Assembly (NCBI RefSeq): GCF_949152225.1
Contig: NZ_CASCJC010000002.1
Location: forward strand, 1-44,132
Length of the DNA: 44,132 nt
Source of the DNA: Ligilactobacillus sp900765635
GTDB taxonomy: Bacteria > Bacillota > Bacilli > Lactobacillales > Lactobacillaceae
Direction of reading: 5' to 3'
Below are positions 7,495 through 16,957 of this stretch, piece by piece. The translations under genes and the position numbers were made by a program. The stretch's first letter is position 1. Each line of letters opens with the position of its first letter. Under the pieces are notes generated by a model. It worked only from the letters and a program-made list of their open reading frames with translations. It was not told the DNA's origin and made no database searches.

Positions 7495-9225
7495 ATGAAG
7501 ATTATATGGCCACACTTAAAACGCTATAAGATGAGTGCTTTAGGGGCAAGTTTGTCCATCATCATTGTGGCTTTAAGTTCGGTATGGCAACCTAAATTAT
7601 TACAAAATGTGTTAGATGCATTATTAGCTAATCAACAAGAGCAAGTGAAAGTTTATGGTATAGGATTGATTGTGTTAGCATTAATCGGGATTGGAGCAGG
7701 GATTGCAAATGTTTATTTTGCATCTAAACTAGCACAAGGTGTGACTAGTGATTTAAGACAACAATTATATGAAAAAATTCAAAGCTTTTCATTTGGCAAT
7801 ATTGAAAAATTTTCACCAGGTAGTTTAGTTGTACGTTTAATCAACGACATGAATCAGGTGACTAACTTGGTGATGACTTGTTTTATGCAGCTGTTACGGA
7901 TTCCAATTATTTTCATTGGAGCGTTCACCATGGCATATGTGACCTTACCTAGATTGTGGTGGATTGAGATTATGATGGTAGTTTTGATTGCCATTGTGGC
8001 CGGTGCGACTGCCTATAAAATGGGAAAATTGTTTGATCGCTTCCAAAAATACATGGATAAAATCAATACATTGGCTAAAGAAACACTTCAAGGAATACGT
8101 GTTGTTAAGTCGTTTAATCAACAAGCCCAAGAAGAAGAGGAATTCAATAGTGTTTCTAATGATTTAAACTCATTGAATTTAGTGATTGGTTATTTGTTTT
8201 CTTTGACTTTTCCAGCATTTATGTTGGCAACTTATTTTGCGGTTATTTTGGCAATTTACATTATCGGGCAAACAATCGGTCATTATCCTAAAGATGTTGC
8301 AGCCATTAGTTCGTACGTAACTTATTTGCAACAATTGATGTTTTCGATTCTAATCGGGGCAATGACATTGATGCAGTTTACACGTGGATTTGTCTCACTA
8401 AAACGTATCAAAGAAGTGTTAGAGACTACACCTGATCTACATTTTAATCAAAATGCACCAGATTATGATTTAGATGCTAGCGTAACTTTTAACGATGTAA
8501 CATTTAGCTATCCGGATGCGACGGAACCAACGTTAAAAAATATCAGTTTTACGGCTAAAAGTGGTCAGATGATAGGGATTGTTGGGGCAACGGGCTCTGG
8601 TAAATCGACACTTGCCCAATTGATTGCACGTTTATACGATCCAGACCAAGGTACAATTCAAATTGGTGGTCATGATCTAAAAGAGATTAGTGAACCGACT
8701 TTAAGAAAGACCGTTTCGTTTGTTTTACAAAAAGCAATTTTATTTTCGGGAACAATTGAAAGTAATTTACGTCAAGGTAAAAAAGATGCTAATTATGAAG
8801 AATTAAACCGTGCAGCTCAAATCGCACAAGCGGCGGAATTTATTCAAAGATATCCAGATGAGTTTGAACACGAAGTTCAAGAGCGCTCGGCGAACTTTTC
8901 TGGTGGACAAAAGCAACGTCTTTCAATCGCAAGAGGGGTTGTTGGTCGGCCTAAGATCTTGATTTTAGATGATTCAACATCTGCTTTAGATGCTAAATCT
9001 GAAAAATTGGTTCAAGAAGCTTTAGACCGTGAACTAAAAGAGACGACAACATTTGTCATTGCAGAAAAAATCATCTCCGTTTTGCATGCCGATCAAATCT
9101 TGGTTTTAGATGAAGGGCGTTTAATCGGTTGTGGAACACATCAAGAGTTATTAAAGACATCGCCAGTTTATCAAGAAATTTATGCGACACAAAAGGCTAA
9201 AGAGCACTTAGATATAGTGCAATAG
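7495..9225 (+). CDS. ABC exporter half-transporter with degenerate Walker B (multidrug type)
   Basis: 576 residues: six-helix exporter domain (about 1-310) fused to an ATPase domain. Walker A is GATGSGKST, the signature is SGGQKQR (canonical) and Walker B reads ILILDDSTSALD, with Asp in place of the catalytic Glu. The H-loop reads IAEKI, so the switch His is replaced. These changes mark the partner that contributes the inactive site in heterodimeric exporters such as LmrCD, EfrAB or TM287/288. It is followed 15 bases later by the complementary half. An AAAGGAG site precedes the ATG. Confidence 0.93.
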   Translation: MKIIWPHLKRYKMSALGASLSIIIVALSSVWQPKLLQNVLDALLANQQEQVKVYGIGLIVLALIGIGAGIANVYFASKLAQGVTSDLRQQLYEKIQSFSFGNIEKFSPGSLVVRLINDMNQVTNLVMTCFMQLLRIPIIFIGAFTMAYVTLPRLWWIEIMMVVLIAIVAGATAYKMGKLFDRFQKYMDKINTLAKETLQGIRVVKSFNQQAQEEEEFNSVSNDLNSLNLVIGYLFSLTFPAFMLATYFAVILAIYIIGQTIGHYPKDVAAISSYVTYLQQLMFSILIGAMTLMQFTRGFVSLKRIKEVLETTPDLHFNQNAPDYDLDASVTFNDVTFSYPDATEPTLKNISFTAKSGQMIGIVGATGSGKSTLAQLIARLYDPDQGTIQIGGHDLKEISEPTLRKTVSFVLQKAILFSGTIESNLRQGKKDANYEELNRAAQIAQAAEFIQRYPDEFEHEVQERSANFSGGQKQRLSIARGVVGRPKILILDDSTSALDAKSEKLVQEALDRELKETTTFVIAEKIISVLHADQILVLDEGRLIGCGTHQELLKTSPVYQEIYATQKAKEHLDIVQ

Positions 9226-9240
9226 AAGGGAAGTGAGCAG

Positions 9241-11004
9241 ATGAATGATTTTAAAACGGCAATGAGTTATTTTACTAAGTATTTGAAACCATATTGGAAA
9301 GGAATCTTAGTAGTTGTTGGTTTTACGCTCGTATCGACTTGGGCGCAAGTTTTAGCACCGACATATTTAGGTCAAGCGGTCACCGAATTGACTAAGTTTG
9401 TTGAAAGTGGGGAAGTAACGCGTTTTGAACATTTCGAGGCTTCCTTAAAATTATTAGCAATCTACTTTTTATTGACTACAATTACGATTTTGATTGCTTG
9501 GGTAGTGACTTCGCGTTTCAATGCGCATTCGACTAATAATATGCGGATCAATTTATTTGCCAAACTTCAAAAAATGACAATTCGTTATTTTGACACACAT
9601 CAAGATGGGAAGATTTTATCGTTATTTACCTCAGATTTAGATAATATCTTTAATGCAATGAATAATGCAGTCTTTGAGATCATCTCACAGGGGGCTTTAT
9701 TTATCGGCACGATTTGGATGATGTTTTTAGTTAGTCCACCTATGGCCTTAATTACAATAGCCTCTACACCAATCGTTGTGTTAGTTAGTTTTATTATCAT
9801 GAAAAAGGCACGTACGTATTTGGATCGTCAACAAGAAGATATCAGTAGTTTAAATGGTTATATTAATGAACAAATCAACGGACAAAAAGTCATCATTACT
9901 AATGGTTTGCAACAATCTTCAGTTGAAGGATTCAAGAAATATAATAATCAGGTGCGGCAAACGATGTTTCGAGGCCAACTTTACTCAGGTTTGTTATTTC
10001 CGGTGATGCAAGGCTTGTCATTGTTAAACTTAGCCATTGTGATTGCAGCAGGTTCGCTGTTTGTTTTGAGTGGCAATTTTGAAACGGCGGCTGGCTTAGG
10101 CTTGATCGTGACTTTTGTGCAGTATTCACAAACATATTTTCAACCACTAACCCAGTTGACGGCGATTTATTCGATGATGCAACTAGCTGTGACAGGGGCC
10201 AAACGCTTGGCACGTATTGAGCGCCAAGACGAAGAAGATTATGTACCAAACGGCCGCGTCTTAACAGGAATCAAAGACAAAGTCAGCCTAGAAGATGTCC
10301 ATTTTGGTTACAATGAAGATAAAGAAATCTTGCATGGCATCGATATCGAAGTTGCTAAGGGCAAGGCGGTGGCGTTAGTCGGGCCAACCGGTTCAGGCAA
10401 GACGACCGTGATGAATTTGTTGAATCGTTTTTATGATGTCAATGCCGGAGCAGTCAAGTTTGACGGTGTCGATGTGCGCGAGTATACGTTGACTTCGCTA
10501 CGGCAAAATGTCGGTATCGTGTTACAAGATTCAATTTTGTTTAGTGGGACCGTGGCCGATAATATCTGCTATGGTAAGCCCAACGCCTCAAAAGAAGAGG
10601 TAATCGCGGCCGCTAAGCAAGCTCAGATTCATGATTTTATTATGAGTTTACCAGATAAATACGAAACAATGGTTTCCGATGAAAATTCGTTATTTTCAAC
10701 TGGACAAAAACAATTAATCAGTATTGCGCGGACGATTTTGACGGATCCGGCCTTCTTAATTTTGGATGAGGCAACATCAAATGTTGATACCGTGACAGAA
10801 GAAAAAATTCAAAAGGCAATGGATGCAGTAATCGCAGGGCGCACGAGCTTTGTGATTGCCCATCGGTTGAAGACGATTATCAATTCAGATAAGATCGTTG
10901 TTCTGAAAGATGGTGATGTGCTAGAGTATGGTAGTCATAAGGAATTACTAGCACAAAAAGGCTTTTATTATGACTTATACACTAATCAGATGGCATTTGA
11001 ATAA
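9241..11004 (+). CDS. ABC exporter half-transporter with canonical Walker B (partner subunit)
   Basis: 587 residues: six-helix exporter domain (about 1-325) and ATPase domain. Walker A is GPTGSGKTT, Walker B is FLILDEATSNVD with the catalytic Glu, and the H-loop His is present in IAHRLKTI. The signature is FSTGQKQ instead of SGGQ. In a heterodimer this altered signature pairs with the degenerate Walker B of the first half, so one ATP site is inactive and one competent. The pair likely exports hydrophobic drugs, peptides or lipids; the MarR context favours drug-like inducers. Confidence 0.93.
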   Translation: MNDFKTAMSYFTKYLKPYWKGILVVVGFTLVSTWAQVLAPTYLGQAVTELTKFVESGEVTRFEHFEASLKLLAIYFLLTTITILIAWVVTSRFNAHSTNNMRINLFAKLQKMTIRYFDTHQDGKILSLFTSDLDNIFNAMNNAVFEIISQGALFIGTIWMMFLVSPPMALITIASTPIVVLVSFIIMKKARTYLDRQQEDISSLNGYINEQINGQKVIITNGLQQSSVEGFKKYNNQVRQTMFRGQLYSGLLFPVMQGLSLLNLAIVIAAGSLFVLSGNFETAAGLGLIVTFVQYSQTYFQPLTQLTAIYSMMQLAVTGAKRLARIERQDEEDYVPNGRVLTGIKDKVSLEDVHFGYNEDKEILHGIDIEVAKGKAVALVGPTGSGKTTVMNLLNRFYDVNAGAVKFDGVDVREYTLTSLRQNVGIVLQDSILFSGTVADNICYGKPNASKEEVIAAAKQAQIHDFIMSLPDKYETMVSDENSLFSTGQKQLISIARTILTDPAFLILDEATSNVDTVTEEKIQKAMDAVIAGRTSFVIAHRLKTIINSDKIVVLKDGDVLEYGSHKELLAQKGFYYDLYTNQMAFE

Positions 11005-11006
11005 AA

Positions 11007-11022
11007 TGTTTCATGTGAAACA
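11007..11022. other. parS-like 16-bp site (15/16)
   Basis: TGTTTCATGTGAAACA matches the ParB/Spo0J parS consensus TGTTNCACGTGAAACA at every base but one (T for C in the centre). It lies in the gap after the ABC genes and overlaps the first bases of the terminator stem. A second near-match lies at 21046-21061. Confidence 0.5.
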
Positions 11023-11046
11023 CCCCCGACGAGCGGGGGTGTTTTT
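11019..11046. terminator. Strong GC-rich terminator after the ABC operon
   Basis: AACACCCCCG (11019-11028) pairs with CGGGGGTGTT (11034-11043), a 10-bp stem with a 5-base loop followed by a T run. It also ends before the convergent GntR gene that terminates at 11049. Confidence 0.92.
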
Positions 11047-11048
11047 TG

Positions 11049-11759
11049 TTATGTCTGATTCAAGATATATTCACCTTTATCATAACGGCGCCGTGTTTGA
11101 GAATATTCGAAAGGTTTGCCGTTAGCTAGATAGGCAATTTGCTCGACTTCTAATACCGGATCGTCTGCTTGGCAGTTAAGATATTTAGCATCAAAAGCAT
11201 CGGATTTATCAGCTCGAAAAATACGGTTGGCTTTTCCAAGATTTAACCCAAGAATATTTTTAATATATGCATAAATTGAATTATGTAAAATATCTAAGGT
11301 CAAACCAGGAATCAAATCAACTGGCATGATGGTGTATTCAAGAATTAAAGGCTCATCATCAATTACACGTTGGCGAATAATATCATAAACCAATCTATGT
11401 GAAGCTATTTTTAACATTTCACATTCTTTTTCAGTTGGGTAGCGTGTGTAAAAGGAGATAATGTTACTTTGCAAAGAACCGTGATTATCAACACTTGCAG
11501 AAAAGCCAGTATGTTCTCGAGCGTTAGCAATCGAAGGAATAATACGTGCGTTGGCTGATTGAATATAGCACCCGTGTCCACGGACTGGGCGAACGATATC
11601 TTTGATTGCTAGATATTGTAAAGATTTGCAAATAGTAACCTTACTGGTTTGGTATTTAATAGCGAGTTGCTCGATGTGTGGGAGTTGTTTGGTATAAATA
11701 CCTTTAGCAATATCGGATTCGATTGCGTTTGCGATAACAATATATTTTGGCTGTTTCAT
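11049..11759 (-). CDS. GntR-family regulator (HutC subfamily, UTRA), divergent from GH1 gene
   Basis: 236 residues: winged helix at the N-terminus (IANAIESDIAKGIY, QLAIKYQTSKVTICKSLQYL, wing RPVRGHGCYI) and a UTRA ligand domain from about residue 85. It is transcribed away from the GH1/PTS genes, with an inverted repeat and a cre box between them, so it probably controls the beta-glucoside genes starting at 11887 in response to a phosphorylated glucoside. Confidence 0.88.
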   Translation of the reverse strand: MKQPKYIVIANAIESDIAKGIYTKQLPHIEQLAIKYQTSKVTICKSLQYLAIKDIVRPVRGHGCYIQSANARIIPSIANAREHTGFSASVDNHGSLQSNIISFYTRYPTEKECEMLKIASHRLVYDIIRQRVIDDEPLILEYTIMPVDLIPGLTLDILHNSIYAYIKNILGLNLGKANRIFRADKSDAFDAKYLNCQADDPVLEVEQIAYLANGKPFEYSQTRRRYDKGEYILNQT

Positions 11760-11770
11760 GTTTTACCTCG

Positions 11771-11794
11771 TAAGTAAAGTTATATGTTTACTTA
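11771..11794. promoter_or_regulatory. Inverted repeat, probable GntR operator
   Basis: TAAGTAAA (11771-11778) and TTTACTTA (11787-11794) form an 8-bp-arm dyad around 8 bases, 12 bases upstream of the minus-strand GntR start. Position suits autoregulation. Confidence 0.6.
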
Positions 11795-11845
11795 TGATTT
11801 TACAATTATTTACGTTAAAAGAAAAATTGTTTAATATCAAATTAT

Positions 11846-11859
11846 AGAAAACGTTTTCT
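11846..11859. promoter_or_regulatory. cre-like catabolite control site before GH1
   Basis: AGAAAACGTTTTCT is a perfect 14-bp dyad fitting the CcpA consensus TGWAANCGNTNWCA except at the two end bases. It lies 28 bases before the GH1 start, suited to carbon catabolite repression. I could not place the -35/-10 with confidence. Confidence 0.72.
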
Positions 11860-11886
11860 TTTTCGTTGTGAAAGGAGTTAATAGTA

Positions 11887-13251
11887 ATGACACAATTTTT
11901 TTGGGGTAACTCGGTTTCTAGTATGCAAACTGAAGGCGGTTGGAATGAAGACGGTAAAAGTTTATCTGTTTATGACATAAGAAAAGCTAGTGAAAATGCA
12001 AGTGACTGGCATTTTGCTAATGATAACTATCATCATTTTGATGAAGATCTTGATTATATCAAAGACTTAGGTATGAATATGTATCGTTTCCAGATTTCTT
12101 GGTCACGTGTTGTTAAAGATGGTGATGGACAACTCAATGAAGAAGGTCTAAAGTATTACGACCGTTTCATCGATGCCTTGTTTGCACGTGGGATTGAACC
12201 GATGATTTGTTTGTATCATTTCGATATGCCACTACATTTGGCTCAAAAATATAATGGCTTTGTTAGTAAAGAAGTTAGCGCGGCTTTTATTCGCTATGGA
12301 AAAGCGATGGTTGATCGTTATGCTAAGAAAGTCAAATATTGGATTACTTTTAACGAACAAAACTTGTATCACACTCCGAGCGAAGCTTTTAAGATTGCTG
12401 GCTACTTAGAAGGTGAAAAAACGGTTGATGAACTTTATCAAATCTCACATAACGTGATGTATTGCCACGCAGCGATTGCAAATTATTTGCATGAAACAAG
12501 TGATGCTAAGATTGGTGGAATGTTAGCTTATAGTGAAGTTTATCCGGCTAGTCCACATCCTAAAGATATTTTGTTGACACATCAATTAGATGAATTTATG
12601 AATTATACGTTATTAGATGCATTTACTTATGGCACTTATTCAAAAGCATATTTAGCTTATATTAAACAACATAATATCGATTGGAAAGCTACAGATGTAG
12701 AATTAGCAGAAATTGCTAAACTTCGTAGTGACTTTTTAAGCTTTAGTTACTATGCTTCGACAACATTGGATACATCAAAAGTTCCAGATGGAGTAGCCCC
12801 TAATTATTATTTACAATACGGTAAAAAAGACAATCCATACTTAGAAACAACTGAATGGAATTGGCAAATCGATCCAGATGGCTTTAGAGATGTTTTAAAT
12901 AAAATTTATCATCGTTATCATCTGCCTGTTTTCCCAATCGAAAATGGGATTGGTGTTCAAGAAGAGTGGGACGGTCAAAATCCTATTCAAGATGATTATC
13001 GAATCGATTATCATCGTGCTCATATTAAAGCTATGCAAGCTGCGATGATTGAAGATGGTGTTGATGTTATCGGTTATTTAGGATGGGGCTTAATTGATAT
13101 TTTAAGTTCACAAGGTGATATGCGTAAACGCTACGGGGTAGTTTATGTTAACCGAACAAACCATGATTTGCGTGATATGAAACGTGTTCCAAAAAAGAGT
13201 TATTATTGGCTTCAAAAAGTTATTAAATCAAATGGAAAAGATTTAGATTGA
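11887..13251 (+). CDS. GH1 6-phospho-beta-glucosidase
   Basis: 454 residues, a full-length family 1 glycosidase. The acid/base Glu157 is in TFNEQN and the nucleophile Glu352 in PIENGIG. The C-terminal MKRVPKKSYYWL segment contains the basic residues that bind the 6-phosphate in PTS-linked members. It hydrolyses a phosphorylated beta-glucoside after PTS uptake. AAAGGAG lies 7-8 bases before the ATG. The PTS gene that follows is broken, so substrate supply may now depend on other permeases, for example the EIIC at 15602. Confidence 0.93.
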   Translation: MTQFFWGNSVSSMQTEGGWNEDGKSLSVYDIRKASENASDWHFANDNYHHFDEDLDYIKDLGMNMYRFQISWSRVVKDGDGQLNEEGLKYYDRFIDALFARGIEPMICLYHFDMPLHLAQKYNGFVSKEVSAAFIRYGKAMVDRYAKKVKYWITFNEQNLYHTPSEAFKIAGYLEGEKTVDELYQISHNVMYCHAAIANYLHETSDAKIGGMLAYSEVYPASPHPKDILLTHQLDEFMNYTLLDAFTYGTYSKAYLAYIKQHNIDWKATDVELAEIAKLRSDFLSFSYYASTTLDTSKVPDGVAPNYYLQYGKKDNPYLETTEWNWQIDPDGFRDVLNKIYHRYHLPVFPIENGIGVQEEWDGQNPIQDDYRIDYHRAHIKAMQAAMIEDGVDVIGYLGWGLIDILSSQGDMRKRYGVVYVNRTNHDLRDMKRVPKKSYYWLQKVIKSNGKDLD

Positions 13252-13276
13252 TTTATAGATTAAAGGAGGATTTCTT

Positions 13277-14590
13277 ATGGCAGACAAGACAAAGGGACAA
13301 AAATTTTTAGATAAGTTTACCGAAGTGTCGATTAAGATTGGTAACCAGGTTCATTTGCGTTCATTACGTGATGCGTTTGCAACAATCATGCCGGTCTTTA
13401 TCTTGGCTGGTTTAGCCGTGCTGTGCAATAATGTTATTTTTCCTTGGTTTTTACATGGCGATATGTTAGCAAAGTTCTAAGTTTTTGGAACAGCTATTTC
13501 AAATGGGACCTTAAATATTGCTAGTGTTTTGATAGCACCGCTGATTGCTTATTTCTTATCGCGTAATAAAGGTTTTGAAAATGCAATTTCATCTTCAGCC
13601 ATTGCTTTATCAGCTTTATTTATCATGTTGGCAATTAATATTAGTGTAACTTCAACAGGAGCAACTAAGGCTGTTGAAGTAACAGGGGTTGTTTTATATA
13701 GTCATATCGGGACAACAGGGATGTTTGCCGGGATCATTATCGGTCTTTTGGTAACCGAATTATATATGGCAATGTCTAAAGTTAAAGCTTTTAAAATTGA
13801 TTTAGGTGATCAAGTTCCACCAGCTGTTGGTAAGAGTTTTACCGTTTTAATTCCATCATTATTAACATTAAGTATTTTTGCGGTTTTTGGAGCAATTCTA
13901 GCAGCTTGTGGGACAGATTTGGTAACATTAATTTCAACTTTAGTACAAGAACCTTTACGTAAGGTGAATACGTCTTTACTTGGTTTCTTATTGATTTATT
14001 CAACAGGTAACTTCTTGTTTACTTTAGGGATCCATCAAACTGTTATTAACGGTTCGTTACTTGATCCATTAAACTTAGTCAACATGAATGAAAATATGGC
14101 AGCTGTGGCAGCAGGTAAAGCTCCACAACATATCATTAATTCGGATTTTGTTACAGTGTACGCTCAAATGGGTGGGACAGGTTTAACGATTGCTTTGATT
14201 TTAGCTGTTTTGATTTCAAGCCGATATAAACCATATCGTGATGTGGTTAAATTAGCCGCTGTTCCAGGGGTTTTTGAAATCAATGAACCAATTATTTTTG
14301 GTTTCCCAATTGTTTTCAATATTCCAATGATTATCCCATTTGTATTTAGTCCAGTAATTGGTTCGTTGATTGGCTATTTTGCAACGGCGATTGGTATTGT
14401 AGAACCGCTTAGTGTGCTGGTTCCATGGACAACACCTCCTTTGATTAGTGGCTTTTTAGCTAGTCAAGGGGATTGGAAAGTTGTGGTTATTCAACTTGTG
14501 ATTATTATTGTAACTACATTATTTTATATGCCATTTATTAAGATTGCAGAACGTGTTGCTAGAAAACAAGCTGAACAATATAATGCTTAG
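13277..14590 (+). pseudogene. PTS cellobiose-class EIIC with in-frame premature stop
   Basis: Reads as a lactose/cellobiose-class EIIC (about 437 residues) with a TAA at 13478-13480, codon 68. The frame is otherwise open: before the stop is the N-terminal HLRSLRDAFATIMPVFILAGL segment, after it the main membrane domain including LGDQVPPAVGKSF, the FNI/FEINEPIIFG motif and the VPWTTPPL segment near the end. A ribosome site AAGGAGGA precedes 13277. No good ribosome site precedes the first downstream start-like codon (TTG 13529). A point nonsense mutation is the simplest reading; stop read-through or a sequencing error are alternatives. Confidence 0.85.
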
Positions 14591-14600
14591 TTAATATTGA

Positions 14601-14639
14601 ACACACCATTTCACGCAGAAATGGTGTGTGTTTTTTTTT
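14601..14639 (+). terminator. Rho-independent terminator after the EIIC pseudogene
   Basis: ACACACCATTTC (14601-14612) pairs perfectly with GAAATGGTGTGT (14618-14629), a 12-bp stem followed by a run of nine T. Confidence 0.94.
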
Positions 14640-14727
14640 GAAATCATTTCCTGGGAAATAATAACCGCCAATCAGCACAAAAATATGCTAAAATTTTTAG
14701 TAATAAGATATGTAAGGAGTGAATGCT

Positions 14728-15459
14728 TTGTCATTTTATAGTTTTAAAGATTTTGACAAACTCTCCGAAGTTGATATGGCAATCTATCGCTTCATAACGA
14801 ATAATAGTTCCAAAATACCTTATATGCGAGTGCGTGATATTGCTAATGAAGCACATGTTTCCAATAGTTCTATCATGCGTTTCATTCATAAGTTAGGGTA
14901 TAGTAGTTTTCCAGAGTTTAAAGTCTTATTTCAAAGCGAACAGCGTCGCAAATCTGGTGAGCCAACAGGCATGAAGTTTGTAACTAAGGAGAATTTTCCT
15001 GCCGATATTGAAGACAAGATTAAAGTTGTCGCACAAAAAATTTTTGAAGCAGATAGTGTAATCTTTTTAGGGATTGGTTCATCATCAATGTTTGCAGGCT
15101 ATGGAACACGCCAGATTGCTGTCCATGAAATCAACACTTTTTATGTTTCCGATCCATTTTATCCGCTAGCTGAACAGCTAAAAAACTCAACTAACAATGT
15201 TTTGATAACTATCTCAAATTCGGGTGAAACGCCGGAGTTGATAGCGTTGTTGAACAATTTTGTCAATGATGCAGATGCGAGTTTAGTGGCCATCACAGGT
15301 AATAGTAACAGTACAATTGCACGCTTGAGTCAGTATAATTTGTCGTACCATGTTCCGATACATAAGATTGGCCAATTTTATGATATGACAACTAAAGTTC
15401 CGGTGTTGTACATTATGGAAAGTATTTTAGAAAATCTAGCTTATTTGGATGGGAAATAA
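14728..15459 (+). CDS. RpiR-family regulator (HTH plus SIS domain)
   Basis: 243 residues from TTG 14728, chosen because AAGGAG (14714-14719) lies 8 bases upstream; a GTG at 14719 would overlap that site. The N-terminal HTH_6 has MRVRDIANEAHVSNSSIMRFIHKLGY (about residues 33-58). The SIS domain (about 100-235) has FLGIGSSSMFAGYGTRQ and ISNSGETPELIAL, which bind a sugar phosphate. It is followed by a palindrome and the EIIC/GH1 pair, so it probably controls those genes. Activator or repressor role cannot be told. Confidence 0.87.
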   Translation: MSFYSFKDFDKLSEVDMAIYRFITNNSSKIPYMRVRDIANEAHVSNSSIMRFIHKLGYSSFPEFKVLFQSEQRRKSGEPTGMKFVTKENFPADIEDKIKVVAQKIFEADSVIFLGIGSSSMFAGYGTRQIAVHEINTFYVSDPFYPLAEQLKNSTNNVLITISNSGETPELIALLNNFVNDADASLVAITGNSNSTIARLSQYNLSYHVPIHKIGQFYDMTTKVPVLYIMESILENLAYLDGK

Positions 15460-15461
15460 AT

Positions 15462-15560
15462 GGAACACAGTGTTCCGAAAGCGGAATCATACACAAAACA
15501 CGTAGCTTTGTTTCTAAACGCTTTCAAGGTCTTGTTGAACTGTAATCGCTTCAATAAAAT
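15462..15560 (+). promoter_or_regulatory. Operator, cre box and promoter for the EIIC-GH1 operon
   Basis: GGAACACAGTGTTCC (15462-15476) is a dyad with 6-bp arms just after the RpiR gene, a likely site for that regulator. TCTAAACGCTTTCA (15513-15526) matches the cre consensus at 13 of 14 positions. A plausible promoter is TTGTTG (15532-15537), 17 bases, TAAAAT (15555-15560), and a second weaker cre-like TGTAATCGCTTCAA lies in the spacer. The EIIC start follows 42 bases later. Confidence 0.68.
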
Positions 15561-15601
15561 GTAAGTATCAACAGAATTTATTGATAAAAGGAGAGACTAC
15601 A

Positions 15602-16933
15602 ATGTTTAACAAATTTAATGGCTTCATGGAAAGAAGCATTGTTCCATTTGCTGCTAAACTTAACGAACAACGTCATGTTGCTGCGATTAGGGATGCCTTT
15701 ATGTATACTTTCCCAATTACTATGGCGGCATCTTTGGTTATTTTGATTAACAACTTGCTTTTCTCTAAGGATGGGTTTATTGCACAGATCTTATTTTTAC
15801 CTAAATTTTTCCCCAACCTTAATGATGCACAAAGTTGGTTAAATTCCGTAACAAACGGGACAATGGATATTTTGTCTATCTTTATTGCTTATTTGGTAGC
15901 GCAAAACTTGGCTAAACATTTCAAAGCTGACGAAATGTTGACTGGTTTGACAGGAATTGCGGTGTTCATGATTTTATATACACCAGCAATCGTCAAAGAT
16001 GGAATCAACTATTTACCTAAGACTTATTTAGGTGCCCAAGGCTTGTTTGTGGCGATGATTTGTGGGGGCTTAGTCGGAGAATTCTTGCCAAAGCTTTTCA
16101 AAGTCAAGAAATTACAAATCAAAATGCCAGATATGGTTCCACCAGCTGTTGCACGTTCATTTAATGGGATGATTCCTATTGTAATTATTATTATGTTAGC
16201 TGCGATTTTAAATCATTTGATTTCGCTTTTCTCACCGGAAGGTATCAACCAAGTTATCTACGATGCAATCCAAACACCGCTTCGCAAGGCAGGGGTTAAT
16301 ATCTTTAGTGTAGTCTTGTTTGCGATTGCCCAAAATCTTTTATGGTTAGTTGGTATTCATGGACCAAATACATTAAATGCTTTGCGTTCGGTTATCTTTA
16401 CTGAGGCAGATTTAAGCAACCAACAATTTATCAACGCTCATGGAACAGCTTGGGGTGTACCATACCGTGTGACTTGGGGAACAATGAATGACGTATTTGC
16501 CAACATGGGTGGTAGTGGGATGACTTTAGGTTTATTGATTGCGATTTTTATTGCTTCTAAACGGGAAGATTATCGTTCAATCGCCAAGATGGCATTTGTT
16601 CCAGGATTGTTTAACATCAACGAACCATTGATGTTTGGTTTACCAATCGTGATGAATCCTATTTTAGCTGTACCATTTGTCTTGACTCCAGTGATTAATA
16701 TTTTAGTGGGATATTGTGTAACTACAGTTTGGAATTTGATTCCAACTCCGGCCTTTGGCTTAACTTGGACAACTCCAGGACCGTTAATGCCATTTTTAGG
16801 AACGGGTGGTAATTTATTAGGTTTAGTAATTGGATTTATCTGTTTAGGAATCTCAATTTTAACTTACTTACCATTTGTGATTGCAGCTAATCGTGTAGCT
16901 CAAAAAGAACAACAAGATACACAAAATGCCTAA
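15602..16933 (+). CDS. PTS cellobiose/beta-glucoside-class EIIC
   Basis: 443 residues from ATG 15602, chosen for the AAAGGAGA site 9 bases upstream; an in-frame ATG at 15581 lies before that site. Family marks are HVAAIRDAFMYTFPITMA at the N-terminus, KMPDMVPPAVARSFNG mid-protein, the GIHGPN loop, FNINEPLMFGLPIV and the LTWTTPGPLMPF segment. It forms the membrane channel for a beta-linked disaccharide or aryl-glucoside. No IIA or IIB is fused or adjacent; the nearest IIB is at 21105. It is cotranscribed with the GH1 gene 24 bases downstream. Confidence 0.93.
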   Translation: MFNKFNGFMERSIVPFAAKLNEQRHVAAIRDAFMYTFPITMAASLVILINNLLFSKDGFIAQILFLPKFFPNLNDAQSWLNSVTNGTMDILSIFIAYLVAQNLAKHFKADEMLTGLTGIAVFMILYTPAIVKDGINYLPKTYLGAQGLFVAMICGGLVGEFLPKLFKVKKLQIKMPDMVPPAVARSFNGMIPIVIIIMLAAILNHLISLFSPEGINQVIYDAIQTPLRKAGVNIFSVVLFAIAQNLLWLVGIHGPNTLNALRSVIFTEADLSNQQFINAHGTAWGVPYRVTWGTMNDVFANMGGSGMTLGLLIAIFIASKREDYRSIAKMAFVPGLFNINEPLMFGLPIVMNPILAVPFVLTPVINILVGYCVTTVWNLIPTPAFGLTWTTPGPLMPFLGTGGNLLGLVIGFICLGISILTYLPFVIAANRVAQKEQQDTQNA

Positions 16934-16957
16934 TATATTTATGTTGGAGGAAGAGAA

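Noticed and set aside
13529..14590. Downstream part of the EIIC as an independent gene from TTG 13529
   Set aside because: No ribosome site before it and it continues the same frame and family as the part before the stop; treated as one broken gene.
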